Shown one piece after another: positions 43,213 through 51,499 of a stretch of 64,000 nucleotides of DNA (position 1 is its first letter; every line of letters begins with the position of its first letter). A model generated the notes under the pieces. That model ran no database searches. It was not told where the DNA came from and was given only the letters and a program-made list of their open reading frames with translations. The translations under genes and the position numbers were made by a program. Source of the stretch: Ruminococcus turbiniformis (GTDB lineage Bacteria > Bacillota > Clostridia > Lachnospirales > Lachnospiraceae); NCBI RefSeq assembly GCF_020687545.1, contig NZ_JAJEQX010000015.1:25455-89454 (forward strand). The letters are read 5' to 3'.

Positions 43213-44118
43213 TCACTGCGCCAGCGCAAGCATTTTTTCCAGAGGCCTTTTTGCCTCCCCGCTCTTCTGATCTTCCACTGTCACTTCATTCTCCCCCGTT
43301 TTCAGCACATGGAGAATCTTTTCCGGCGTGATAAATTTCATATCCCGGCACACCGGTACTGTATCAGTAAAATAAAACTTCTTTTCCGGACATTTCTTTT
43401 CAAGTTCAAAGAGAACGCCCTGTTCCGTACAGATGATAAATTCTTCCGCGCTTCTTTTCTGCGCCTGCGTGATAATCCCCGACGTACTCCCCGTGTAATC
43501 GGCAAGCTCAAGCACAGCCTTCGGGCACTCGGGATGGGCAAGCACTTCGGCTTTGGGATGCTCTTTCTTCGCCTTCCTCACTTCATCCGCGCTGATCTGC
43601 TCATGCACCGGGCAGAATCCTTCATTAAAAATAAAATGCTTTTCGGGAACCATCTCTGCCACATGGCGCGCCAGATTTTTATCCGGAATAAAGTAAATAT
43701 TCCGGTTCGGAAGCGCCTTTACGATCTGCACAGCGTTTGCCGATGTGACACATACATCCGAAAGCCGCTTCAGCTCTGCCGTCGAGTTGATATAGCACAC
43801 CACGGCAAGGTCTGCGTACTCTCCGCGAACTTTCCGGATCGTCTCGGCATCCGCCATATGAGCCATCGCGCAGTCCGCCCGCATATCCGGCATGAGAACC
43901 GTCTTTTCCGGATTCAGTATCTTCGCGCTCTCTCCCATAAAGGACACTCCGCAGAAGACGATCGTCTTCTCCTTTAATCCGACTGCAACCCGGCTCAGAT
44001 AAAACGAATCCCCTGTATAATCTGCCAGTTCCTGCACTTCCGGACTCACATAGTAGTGAGCGAGGATTACCGCATCTTTCTCTTTTTTCAACCGCTCAAT
44101 CTCTTCTCTGACTGTCAT
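43213..44118 (-). CDS. nadA: Quinolinate synthase A
   Basis: 4Fe-4S enzyme joining iminoaspartate and dihydroxyacetone phosphate to quinolinate. The three cluster Cys are in VFCGVSFMGE, SDVCVTSANA and HPECPKA; AHYYVSPEVQ and TGSTSGII are also typical. The start at 44118 (AAAGAGG seven bases upstream) gives 301 residues, the family norm; longer in-frame starts cross the promoter. Its stop overlaps the nadB GTG. Confidence 0.95.
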   Translation of the reverse strand: MTVREEIERLKKEKDAVILAHYYVSPEVQELADYTGDSFYLSRVAVGLKEKTIVFCGVSFMGESAKILNPEKTVLMPDMRADCAMAHMADAETIRKVRGEYADLAVVCYINSTAELKRLSDVCVTSANAVQIVKALPNRNIYFIPDKNLARHVAEMVPEKHFIFNEGFCPVHEQISADEVRKAKKEHPKAEVLAHPECPKAVLELADYTGSTSGIITQAQKRSAEEFIICTEQGVLFELEKKCPEKKFYFTDTVPVCRDMKFITPEKILHVLKTGENEVTVEDQKSGEAKRPLEKMLALAQ

Positions 44119-44188
44119 ATGTATACCTCTTTTTCCGTGCAGCCCGCACCGGTACAGCGAATATTCCCGGACCGCACTTATGAAGCCA

Positions 44189-44217
44189 ATTATATCACCT
44201 GACAGCACATGTGACAA
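44189..44217 (-). promoter_or_regulatory. Promoter and probable NiaR operator of nadABC
   Basis: TTGTCA (44212-44217) and TATAAT (44189-44194) with a 17-base spacer on the minus strand. The spacer begins with the palindrome CACATGTG and is flanked by GACAG/CTGTC repeats (44201-44221), a plausible NiaR site over the -35 box. In the remaining 215 bases up to the NYN gene (44218-44433) nothing else was recognised apart from a pyrimidine-rich stretch. Confidence 0.75.
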
Positions 44218-44433
44218 GACAGATGAATTTACAAAAAATTTACAGTACACTCCTTTTTTTCAGTCAGATTGCAAGAGGGTTCGAGCAAAAAGGACAGGTG
44301 CAAATAGAATTTCCTTCCTTCTTTGCATCTGCCCTTCCTGCGTCCATGCTTATTCTCCCGCTCTTTTGACCGGTCTTCTTTCGTTTGTACTTCCTTCACT
44401 GTTTTTAACTGCTCTGATTTTACCGCTCTTTGT

Positions 44434-45405
44434 TTACTGTTCTCTCTTACTATATACAGCTCTCGTCCGCTCTCCGTCGTCCACCAGCTCCACATCCGGG
44501 AAACTCTGGATGTACTGCTTGAACTGAGAAAAACCATAATCCCTCACCTTGAAGTCTCCGAATTTCATGCGGATCCGGTTTCCGAGAGAACTCAGCGCGA
44601 TCCCGTACCGTCCGCCGCTCTGAATCTGCTGCAGAATATACTCTTCCAACATCTCCTTCCTGCTCTTGTCTTCATACAGAGTGACCGTCACCTTCGTCCC
44701 TTCCTGCGTAAGCTTCAGTTTCGGCAGCGTCTCCAGGAACTTGGACAGAAGACTGTACCCATACCGGCGGACGTCAAAGTCCGGATACAGTTTGACAAGA
44801 CGGCTCCCCACCTCGCCAAGACCGGTTTCTCTGTCGTCATTCTGATTCTCCGTAATGATCTTGACTACAGATTCCTCTATCTGATCCTTCGACACAGCGG
44901 TCGCTTTCTTCTGTTCCCTTCCGTGGCTGTGATGGGCCGCTGACTTCTCCTCCCGGACATCCTTGTCCGTATTGTCCTCCAGCAGAAGCTCCAGCTCCGT
45001 AAAGATATCGCACGCCTTGCGGAACGGAAGCGGCGTCTTGTCCTCTCCCATACCTATCACCGTTTTCCCGCTCTCTCTTAAACGGCTGGCAAGCCTTGTA
45101 AAATCACTGTCACTTGACACAAGGCAGAACCCTTCCAGCTCACTTGTATAGAGCATATCCATAGCATCGATAATCATAGCCGAATCCGTCGCATTCTTTC
45201 CGTGGGTATAACTGAACTGCTGAATCGGCGTAATCGAATTCTGAAGGAGTTCCTCCTTCCAGCTTGCATTGTTTGGGCGCGTCCAGTCTCCGTAAATCCT
45301 CTTGTACGTCACGTTGCCGTACTTTGACAGCTCATCCAGTATCGGATTGATATATTTTGCGGAGACGTTGTCCGCATCGATCAGAAGCGCGAATCTGTCT
45401 TCCAT
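44434..45405 (-). CDS. NYN-domain ribonuclease-like protein with two OST-HTH/LOTUS domains
   Basis: Predicted RNA-processing protein of 323 residues. The PIN-like NYN domain (1-145) shows the acidic motifs LLIDADN, KNATDSAMIIDAMDML and VSSDSDFTRLASRLRE. A charged linker follows, then two LOTUS repeats (about 170-245 and 250-318) with the shared pattern GEVGSRLVKLYPDFDVRRYGY / LSSLGNRIRMKFGDFKVRDYG, each quoted only in part of its length. It overlaps yfcE by 25 bases and is probably co-transcribed with it. Target RNA unknown. Confidence 0.9.
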   Translation of the reverse strand: MEDRFALLIDADNVSAKYINPILDELSKYGNVTYKRIYGDWTRPNNASWKEELLQNSITPIQQFSYTHGKNATDSAMIIDAMDMLYTSELEGFCLVSSDSDFTRLASRLRESGKTVIGMGEDKTPLPFRKACDIFTELELLLEDNTDKDVREEKSAAHHSHGREQKKATAVSKDQIEESVVKIITENQNDDRETGLGEVGSRLVKLYPDFDVRRYGYSLLSKFLETLPKLKLTQEGTKVTVTLYEDKSRKEMLEEYILQQIQSGGRYGIALSSLGNRIRMKFGDFKVRDYGFSQFKQYIQSFPDVELVDDGERTRAVYSKREQ

Positions 45406-45971
45406 GTCATGTATTCCTCCCCCTGCAGATTCTTCCAGTAAAATGTACCGTTCTCATAAATCATATAGCTGTGCGCCGATCCCTCCTTCGGAATCGAGAC
45501 GGATCCCGGATTTAAGTAACGGTATTTTCTGCCGTCCGGACCTGTGATTTCATCACATGCCGGAATATGCGTATGCCCTGTCAGGAGGATATCGCCCTGT
45601 TTCATCGGAGGGAGATGCTTCTGATGCCAGACATGTCCATGTGTGGCAAGAACCGTGCATATGTCACTTTCAGATGACTCCTGCGGAAGCGCCAGAAAGC
45701 AGTAGTCCGAAAGAATCGGAAACTCCAGAACCATCTGGTCAACCTCCGTATCACAGTTTCCCCGCACGCAGAGCAGCTCGTCACGCAGCGGATTAAGCAT
45801 CGCAATCACTTCCTTCGGCGCATACCCTTCAGGAAGATCGTTCCTCGGTCCGTGATACAGAATATCTCCGAGAACAAGAAGCCTCTCCGCCCCCTCCTTT
45901 CTGTACGCATTTATCATCTGCTCACAGTACAGAGCAGACCCGTGAATGTCTGACGCAATCATAAATTTCAT
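45381..45971 (-). CDS. yfcE: YfcE family metallophosphodiesterase
   Basis: Cytoplasmic di-metal phosphodiesterase of 196 residues. Metal ligands are visible in order: SDIHGS, GDILYHG, GNCD, ATHGH and TGHTH. Length and motif order match E. coli YfcE and MJ0936; physiological substrate is unclear. AGGAGG precedes the ATG. It leads the two-gene unit with the NYN protein. Confidence 0.92.
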   Translation of the reverse strand: MKFMIASDIHGSALYCEQMINAYRKEGAERLLVLGDILYHGPRNDLPEGYAPKEVIAMLNPLRDELLCVRGNCDTEVDQMVLEFPILSDYCFLALPQESSESDICTVLATHGHVWHQKHLPPMKQGDILLTGHTHIPACDEITGPDGRKYRYLNPGSVSIPKEGSAHSYMIYENGTFYWKNLQGEEYMTWKTDSRF

Positions 45972-46019
45972 AGTAAATTTGCCTCCTGTTAATGTAACAT
46001 CCTGCCGGCTGCTTTCTTT

Positions 46020-46048
46020 ATCTTACCATACCGTTTTTCTCTTGTAAA
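46020..46048 (-). promoter_or_regulatory. Promoter of yfcE
   Basis: TTTACA (46043-46048) and TAAGAT (46020-46025) with a 17-base spacer on the minus strand. Confidence 0.6.
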
Positions 46049-46142
46049 TTTATATTATTTGAGCCATAATAAGGAGCGGCCGCATCTGTGATATGCTCAC
46101 TGATATGGCTGCTCCTTGTTGAAAATGAACTGATTTTCCCGA

Positions 46143-46260
46143 TTATTTCAACAAATTACAGGATAACCGAATCTTTTCTCTCTGAATATATTCCGAGACA
46201 GGCATCCCTGTCTCCTTTGAAAAAAGCAGGGAAAGATAACCCGCACTTACCCCCGGACAG
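46143..46260 (-). pseudogene. Fragment of an AraC-type helix-turn-helix
   Basis: Directly after the stop of the TIR gene, about 38 codons read GVSAGYLSLLFSKETGMPV then SEYIQREKIRLSCNLLK and stop. This is the first HTH of an AraC/YesN family protein; the second HTH and everything before are missing. No start or ribosome site is present, so it is a leftover of an earlier gene. Confidence 0.75.
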
Positions 46261-48612
46261 TTAAACGGATACCATTTTCGCGTATTCCTCTTTGGAAAGC
46301 CTTGCGTATTCTTCCGCCTGTTCTTTTTTGCCCTGTTTTTCAAGAATCTTGGATTTCACCTCATAGAGCCAGTATTTCCGGCAGTTTTCCTCCCCGTAAT
46401 ACTCATATTCACAAGTGAAAGCCTGCTCAAGCGCCTCTTCTGCTTTCCCGCAGTCGCCCTGGGAAAGATATGCCTCCGCAATTCCGATATATGCAGGAAC
46501 GCAGATGCCGGTCTCATCGATGAGAAGGAAGCGCCGGATCGCCTCTTCGTAATACTGAACCGCCTTCTGTATCTCCTCCGTTCTGCACAGGACGCTGGCG
46601 CTGTTGTAGTAAGCCCATGCGATCAGCACATCGCTGTCCGGCAGGATTTCTCTGCGAAGCTGCAGTGATTTTTCAAAATAATCCGCAGATTCTTCCAGAC
46701 GGTTTTCATGATATTTCGCCCATCCCATCATAGAGTATGACAGGGAGAGCTGCTGTCTCATTTCCGGCGATTCCGGAACCTTTTCTATGATTTCAAGCGA
46801 CCGTGCCGCCTCCTTTGACAGCTCCTCATACTGTCCGAGACACCGCCTCTGATTGGAAATATAATAATGATACCAGCTCGCACGGATCGGATCCGGATCG
46901 AGAGTAAGCAGCCTTTCCATAATTGCGATGCTCTTGTCCCGCATAAAATACTCCGCGTATGCCTCAGCCAGCCTTTCCATAAACGGTATACTGCCGGATG
47001 CTTTCGGATCGCACCACTTCAGATAATAATTTTCCGCAAGAGACAGAAGGATCTGCTTTTCACTGTATTTAAAATGAGTAAACGAAGAGAGCCTTTCCGT
47101 CAGATTTCGGATATATATCTGACATTCAGCGGCAAAATCCGGACAGGTTCTGCAAATCGTATTTGCGATAAGCGGATGGAGGGAAATAACGTCCGTAATG
47201 TAATTGTACTGTATAAAACTGCTGTCAATCAGTTCATCAATAAGCATAAAATCTTCAAGCTCTGTCAGATCAAAGAACAGTTCTGTATCGATTCCCTCCA
47301 CCGGAAGCAGCACCATATTTTTCAGAATGGAAAACTTTTCATCCGAGAGATTGCTCAGCCGGAAAATCTGTGTCATCACATCCATAATGTGTTCCATCAC
47401 CAGCCTGGAACGCTTTCCGGAGGGCGCTGACTTTCCTTCAAAATAATCGAGCATATTTTCCGGTGATGTACGGGATGCCTGCATCTGCTTCGCAAGCAGC
47501 TCAATTCCGTAAGTGTGAAAGCCGATCTTTTCAAAAAGGCGGAAAAGGATCTCCTCCTCACCGTCTCTTAACGGTCTTTTATAAAATTTCTGAAAGAGCG
47601 CCAGCTGATCCTCCCGGCGGTTGAAGGGGCGTATGGCCAGTTCCTGATACCCTTCCTTCTCCCTGCTGATCCTGGTGGAAAAAATCACAGAGTATTCCCC
47701 TGCCAGAAATTCATCAAGCCTTTCATCTTCCGAATCAAAGTTATCGACGATCAGAAGCGTATCTCTGCCACAGTGATCTTTCAGATAATTCATCTTTTTA
47801 AAGTAACAGGCCTCTCTTGCCTCCGGCGTCGTCAGATCCTGGTTTTCGTTCTCCAGCCCGCGGATAAAGAGGAACTGGTCGGAAACCACCATATCTTCAA
47901 TCCCTGTATTATAAGTAAACCACACAATGGTCTTGTACTCGCCGCCGAATTTAAGCGCATACTGTCTGGAGAGCTCGCTTTTTCCGATTCCTCCCGGGCC
48001 GGACAGAAACAGCTTGTTGTTTCCCGTATGAAGAAGTTTGTATATTTCCTCAATTTCTTCCGTTCTTCCGACAAAATTAGTGTTGTGGACGAGAGACGTG
48101 CTTCGGATATTCCGTACCGCAGGGAACGCCTCCTCCCCGGAAGACAGATTCCGCTCCTCGCCATGCCCGTCGCCACGCTCAACGTCATCCCGGTCTCCGC
48201 TCTGGAGCCAGTAGGAGATCCGGGAGATAAGCGCTTCAATCCGGTCTTCCTCGGGCGGCTCCGAACCGTCCAGACAGTGAATCCGGCCGAGATAGTATTT
48301 CACATCATCCGAGAGTTCATTTTTGTCTGTGCGAAACGGAAGAAGCCGGATGTTCTCCTTCTGATGGAACCGGTTGAAAGCATAATTAATTTCATTAAGC
48401 ACATGCTCAGAATGGGTCGAATACTCATTCATGATAAGTAGAAAAATCTGGCAGTCTTCAATTGCCCGGACGATATCTCCGGCATATTTTGATTCCACAT
48501 CACGGGGCGCATACCAGCATCTGATCCCCCTCTCTTCCAGCGCAGATACAATATTTTCGACCAGCTCTGCGGAAGAATTTCTGTGATAACTGATAAATAC
48601 ATCGCGATGCAT
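46261..48612 (-). CDS. TIR-STAND (NB-ARC-like)-TPR protein, putative antiphage sensor
   Basis: NLR-like immune protein of 783 residues. The N-terminal TIR domain (1-135) begins RDVFISYHRNSS, has CWYAPRDV, and carries the putative NADase Glu74 in HVLNEINYAF. A linker leads to a STAND NTPase: FVGRTEEI, P-loop SGPGGIGKSELS (about 204-215), Walker B LLIVDNFD and STRIS sensor. Winged-helix-like sequence follows, then tetratricopeptide repeats from about 560 to the end (for example SYSMMGWAKYHENRLEESADYF). Family knowledge: TPRs sense a trigger, STAND oligomerises, TIR consumes NAD+ or makes cyclic ADP-ribose isomers. It is divergent from the channel-like RyR gene with a 201-base shared promoter region. 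GGAGG precedes the ATG. Confidence 0.92.
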   Translation of the reverse strand: MHRDVFISYHRNSSAELVENIVSALEERGIRCWYAPRDVESKYAGDIVRAIEDCQIFLLIMNEYSTHSEHVLNEINYAFNRFHQKENIRLLPFRTDKNELSDDVKYYLGRIHCLDGSEPPEEDRIEALISRISYWLQSGDRDDVERGDGHGEERNLSSGEEAFPAVRNIRSTSLVHNTNFVGRTEEIEEIYKLLHTGNNKLFLSGPGGIGKSELSRQYALKFGGEYKTIVWFTYNTGIEDMVVSDQFLFIRGLENENQDLTTPEAREACYFKKMNYLKDHCGRDTLLIVDNFDSEDERLDEFLAGEYSVIFSTRISREKEGYQELAIRPFNRREDQLALFQKFYKRPLRDGEEEILFRLFEKIGFHTYGIELLAKQMQASRTSPENMLDYFEGKSAPSGKRSRLVMEHIMDVMTQIFRLSNLSDEKFSILKNMVLLPVEGIDTELFFDLTELEDFMLIDELIDSSFIQYNYITDVISLHPLIANTICRTCPDFAAECQIYIRNLTERLSSFTHFKYSEKQILLSLAENYYLKWCDPKASGSIPFMERLAEAYAEYFMRDKSIAIMERLLTLDPDPIRASWYHYYISNQRRCLGQYEELSKEAARSLEIIEKVPESPEMRQQLSLSYSMMGWAKYHENRLEESADYFEKSLQLRREILPDSDVLIAWAYYNSASVLCRTEEIQKAVQYYEEAIRRFLLIDETGICVPAYIGIAEAYLSQGDCGKAEEALEQAFTCEYEYYGEENCRKYWLYEVKSKILEKQGKKEQAEEYARLSKEEYAKMVSV

Positions 48613-48654
48613 AACACACCTCCTGATCCCACACAGTATGTACTTGATAAAATT

Positions 48655-48683
48655 ATTTTAACATACCTGTTTTTCTGTGTAAA
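48655..48683 (-). promoter_or_regulatory. Promoter of the TIR-STAND gene
   Basis: TTTACA (48678-48683) and TAAAAT (48655-48660) with a 17-base spacer on the minus strand. It lies back to back with the RyR gene promoter (TATAAT at 48702), so one regulator or a supercoiling effect could link the two. Confidence 0.65.
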
Positions 48684-48701
48684 TTAAGGATTCCCTTATG
48701 G

Positions 48702-48813
48702 TATAATGAGATTGAACTGATCCCGCCGGGGATACAGAAACATATGACGGGGGAAACGTAACAGTTCAGTCCGCGCCATTCGCAAAGCCTATAGAACTGT
48801 TATAAAAAAGCAA
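48702..48813 (+). promoter_or_regulatory. -10 box and structured leader of the RyR gene
   Basis: TATAAT (48702-48707) without a good -35. The leader of about 100 bases can pair TGAACTG with CAGTTCA (about 48713 and 48763) around a CCCGCCGGGG hairpin. No Shine-Dalgarno sequence lies before the ATG; the nearest purine run, GACGGGGGAAACG, is over 50 bases upstream. Confidence 0.5.
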
Positions 48814-50274
48814 ATGAAAAAAGAGAGTGTAAAGAAACTGGTTAAGGCAGTTGTTTTTCTTCTGCCTCTCGGGCTGACCATTTACGGTTATCTGATAAGC
48901 GGCGAAGAGACCTTTTTAAATGCAGCCTTTAAAGGCGTCGCCATGTATGTCATGGGCTACGGCGACACACCGCCGAATCTTTATGTCGAAATTGCCCGCT
49001 GGCTTGCGCCTCTTGCAACCGCAAGCGGAGTGATCCTCGCGTTTATGACTTTGCGCGAGAAGATGCGCAACGAACTGCGGTATCTGCGCGGCGGAAGCAT
49101 CGCGGTCTACGGAGACGGCCCGGATGCAGACGATATGCTGGCCCAGCTGAAAAGGAAAGGAATACGCGGCCCCGAAGGGCGGCTTGTTCACGCGGACAGA
49201 TATATTCTCATGTTTGAAGATGAAAAGAAAAATTATGATTTCTACCGGAAATATCCGGATGAACTGGCAGAAAAACAGGTATACATAAAGTCCTCCTCCC
49301 TGCGCCCGCAGGATATCGATTATGAAAATCTTCATTTCTTCCAGTATGAGGAGGCGGAGGCAAGAGTCTACTGGAAAAAGTATTCTCTCCTTGAAGAAGC
49401 AGAGCGCAAAGACAACCGGCTTAAAGTTGTGCTGATCGGCGGCGGGAAACTCGGACAGTCTCTTCTGACCGAAGGACTCCAGAAGAACATCTTCCACCCG
49501 GATCAGGAGATCGAGTATCACATGTTCTATGCCGGGGAAAAATTTGCAGCCTGTCATCCCGGTCTTAAGAAAATGGGTGATCCCGTCCTTTTCCACGGTG
49601 AAGAATGGTATCAGGCGCCGGAATGTCTGAGGCAGGCGGACCGCATTCTGGTTACTGACCGGGAAAACGAAGTTGAATTTCTCAATGACCTTCTGGCGCT
49701 TGTCCCTCAGGCACAGATCGATATTTTCAGCAGGGAAGGCGCGCTTTTAAAGCAGCTGTTCCGCAGCGGCAATATCCGCGTGCTCGACGCTGAAGAAGAG
49801 GGCCGGAAGCTTGAAAACGTCCTGAACGAGGAGCTTTTCTCGCAGGCAAAACAGCTGAATTTAAACTATGCGGTTCTGTACGGATCAGCTTCCCCCGATG
49901 AAGAATCCCGGGAGAGGGAATGGAGGAAACTGAATGCATTCACGAAATACTCCAACGTCAGCTCTATGGATTATCACGAAATCCGAATGCAGATGCTTCA
50001 GAAATTCACCGGATCCGACAGTACGAAAGAGGAAACCTATCTTCCTTACCTTGAGCTGTTTGCAGAGCTTGAACATATCCGCTGGTGCAGATATCACTTT
50101 TTAAACGACTGGAGTTACGGCGTTCCCGCAGACGGAAAAGCAAAAGATCCCGTTCTGCGGATTCATCACTCGCTGATCCCGTATTCCGCTTTGTCAGAAG
50201 AAGAGAAGGAAAAGGACAGAGAAACCGTACGCTGTATGTTTCAGTGGCAGGAAAAAGGGCTCTCACTTTCGTGA
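48814..50274 (+). CDS. Two-helix membrane protein with TrkA-N/RCK-like domain and RyR domain
   Basis: Candidate ligand-gated channel or membrane effector of 486 residues. Helix 1 spans about 10-28 and helix 2 about 61-79; between them a pore-loop-sized segment reads VMGYGDTPPN, resembling a potassium-channel filter, and IARWLAPLA begins helix 2. A first nucleotide-handling segment follows, then a TrkA-N/RCK-like Rossmann motif LKVVLIGGGKLGQSLL (about 207-222). The C-terminus (about 420-475) is a prokaryotic RyR domain: ELEHIRWCRYHFLNDW, then LRIHHSLIPYSAL. RyR domains are proposed sensors of ADP-ribose-type nucleotides, and the divergent neighbour is a TIR enzyme. No ribosome site is visible, so the true start is less certain. 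Confidence 0.82.
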   Translation: MKKESVKKLVKAVVFLLPLGLTIYGYLISGEETFLNAAFKGVAMYVMGYGDTPPNLYVEIARWLAPLATASGVILAFMTLREKMRNELRYLRGGSIAVYGDGPDADDMLAQLKRKGIRGPEGRLVHADRYILMFEDEKKNYDFYRKYPDELAEKQVYIKSSSLRPQDIDYENLHFFQYEEAEARVYWKKYSLLEEAERKDNRLKVVLIGGGKLGQSLLTEGLQKNIFHPDQEIEYHMFYAGEKFAACHPGLKKMGDPVLFHGEEWYQAPECLRQADRILVTDRENEVEFLNDLLALVPQAQIDIFSREGALLKQLFRSGNIRVLDAEEEGRKLENVLNEELFSQAKQLNLNYAVLYGSASPDEESREREWRKLNAFTKYSNVSSMDYHEIRMQMLQKFTGSDSTKEETYLPYLELFAELEHIRWCRYHFLNDWSYGVPADGKAKDPVLRIHHSLIPYSALSEEEKEKDRETVRCMFQWQEKGLSLS

Positions 50275-50686
50275 GGCGCCCTTTTTCAGATTCTTTTTCT
50301 CTTCCAGAATCCGAAGGTAATGGTTCGCTTTCCGGATAATATACTCAATCATAAGCAGATAATTGGCTGTGTAAAGCCTGCACGAGAGGACTTCCCTCAG
50401 AACCCGCTTTTTAAACATGATCAGCCCGCTTAACATTTGTATAACCCGCCGATTCAGCTGACCGACCTGCCTTTCCAGTCTGCCGTCCGCGCAGTTTCCG
50501 CAGCCCGCCCGCGAGATGTACTGTCTGCCACAGAACCTTTTCAAATTCGCTGCGGTAGCGGTCCGCCGTGCTGCTGTATCCCGTCTCTCCCGCCGGAAAT
50601 GCGGCCTGAAGAAATAGTGCGTGTTCCTTCATAATTCTTCCGAAAAACAAATTCGTTTCTAAAGATGTTCTGATATATTCTGTCAT
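50263..50686 (-). pseudogene. DUF2935 protein remnant, frameshifted and truncated
   Basis: The first frame encodes TSLETNLFFGRIMKEHALFLQA and FEKVLWQTVHLA; after a shift near 50500 the next frame gives NRRVIQMLSGLIMFKKRVL and IIRKANHYLRILEEKK, then stops. DUF2935 ferritin-like proteins have two such halves and about 270 residues; only the first half is here. It is convergent with, and just overlaps, the RyR gene end. Confidence 0.7.
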
Positions 50687-50786
50687 TCCTGTGCATATCC
50701 TGCTATTTTAGCATTCCGTATAATATATGTCAGTGGAGGACGTTTCGCCAGTGTACCGTTTCATTCACTTTCAGCCTCAGCAGTTG

Positions 50787-50815
50787 TTGACATAAAGTTA
50801 ACTTTATGCTATATA
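50787..50815 (+). promoter_or_regulatory. Strong promoter with a palindromic operator
   Basis: TTGACA (50787-50792) and TATATA (50810-50815) with a 17-base spacer. A perfect 18-bp palindrome CATAAAGTTAACTTTATG (50791-50808) fills the spacer, and a further GTTAAC lies at about 50829. The downstream ribbon-helix-helix-like protein is the obvious candidate ligand. Confidence 0.85.
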
Positions 50816-50916
50816 AAAGATATACATGTTAACTCTCAGTTTAATCTGACGTCAGTGTACAGAGTCCACTGCGCCGGATCAGCTTTTATCCCGTATCAGA
50901 AAAGGAGATCAGATTT

Positions 50917-51102
50917 ATGAAAGAACGCGAGAAAAAAGAACGTGAAAAACAGCTGGTTGGATTTCGTGCCTGGAAGGACGAATACGATACATTCAAGGCG
51001 ATCTGCCATGAGATGAGAACCACGCCTACGGCGAAACTGAACGAACTCATGAGAAGGGCCATCGCAGAATACAGAGAACAGAACAGCGGGGAGGATCAAT
51101 AA
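50917..51102 (+). CDS. Small ribbon-helix-helix-like protein
   Basis: Basic-start protein of 61 residues. After a Lys/Glu-rich N-terminus, QLVGFRAWKDEYDTFKAI and KLNELMRRAIAEYRE fit a strand-helix-helix DNA-binding fold. AAAGGAG precedes the ATG. The operator in its promoter suggests autoregulation, and it is two bases from the next gene, like an antitoxin-first pair. Family not certain. Confidence 0.6.
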   Translation: MKEREKKEREKQLVGFRAWKDEYDTFKAICHEMRTTPTAKLNELMRRAIAEYREQNSGEDQ

Positions 51103-51104
51103 TC

Positions 51105-51431
51105 ATGTTTACTAAACAGCAGCTCCAGGATGCTTTTGACGACGCTCTGGCGATCATAAACTATAACGGCGGTTTCGATACATTCACCTTCCGGAAAGAC
51201 TTCGAGCACATGGAATCCTTAAGCGCTCCTGAAAAAGAACAGATTCTCGATTATGTGAAAGACAGGGTTCAGAAGGGTACTGCCGTATTTCAGAAAGTAA
51301 AATCCGAAATTGATAAACAGGAGTTTCTGACCACGGATTACTATGCCAATCCATATCCCAGAAAATTTCTGGGTGCATATGCCCCGGTAGTTTATAAAAC
51401 GTTTGCCGGTTTGATGGCGATGTCACTGTAA
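51105..51431 (+). CDS. Unrecognised 108-residue protein coupled to the RHH-like gene
   Basis: No family recognised. It is helical in its first two thirds (QQLQDAFDDALAIINY, EKEQILDYVKDRVQKG), then has an aromatic Pro-rich stretch and a hydrophobic end (AGLMAMSL). GGGGAGG precedes the ATG within the RHH gene's end. A toxin-like or phage-derived role is possible from gene order only. Confidence 0.55.
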   Translation: MFTKQQLQDAFDDALAIINYNGGFDTFTFRKDFEHMESLSAPEKEQILDYVKDRVQKGTAVFQKVKSEIDKQEFLTTDYYANPYPRKFLGAYAPVVYKTFAGLMAMSL

Positions 51432-51438
51432 TACGGGA

Positions 51439-51483
51439 AAATCCCCTCGAAAGCCCTGTAACGTAAGGCTTTCAAGGGGATTT
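51439..51483. terminator. Bidirectional terminator between the RHH pair and guaA
   Basis: 17-bp arms AAATCCCCTCGAAAGCC/GGCTTTCAAGGGGATTT pair with one mismatch around an 11-base loop. On the minus strand the arm runs into TTTTCCC. It lies between convergent stops. Confidence 0.75.
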
Positions 51484-51499
51484 ACAAGGAGATTATATT

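Noticed and set aside
46261..50274. Thoeris system
   Set aside because: Thoeris pairs a small TIR protein with a ThsA effector containing SIR2 or similar and SLOG domains; here the TIR is fused to STAND-TPR and the partner has RyR, so the classical name does not fit.
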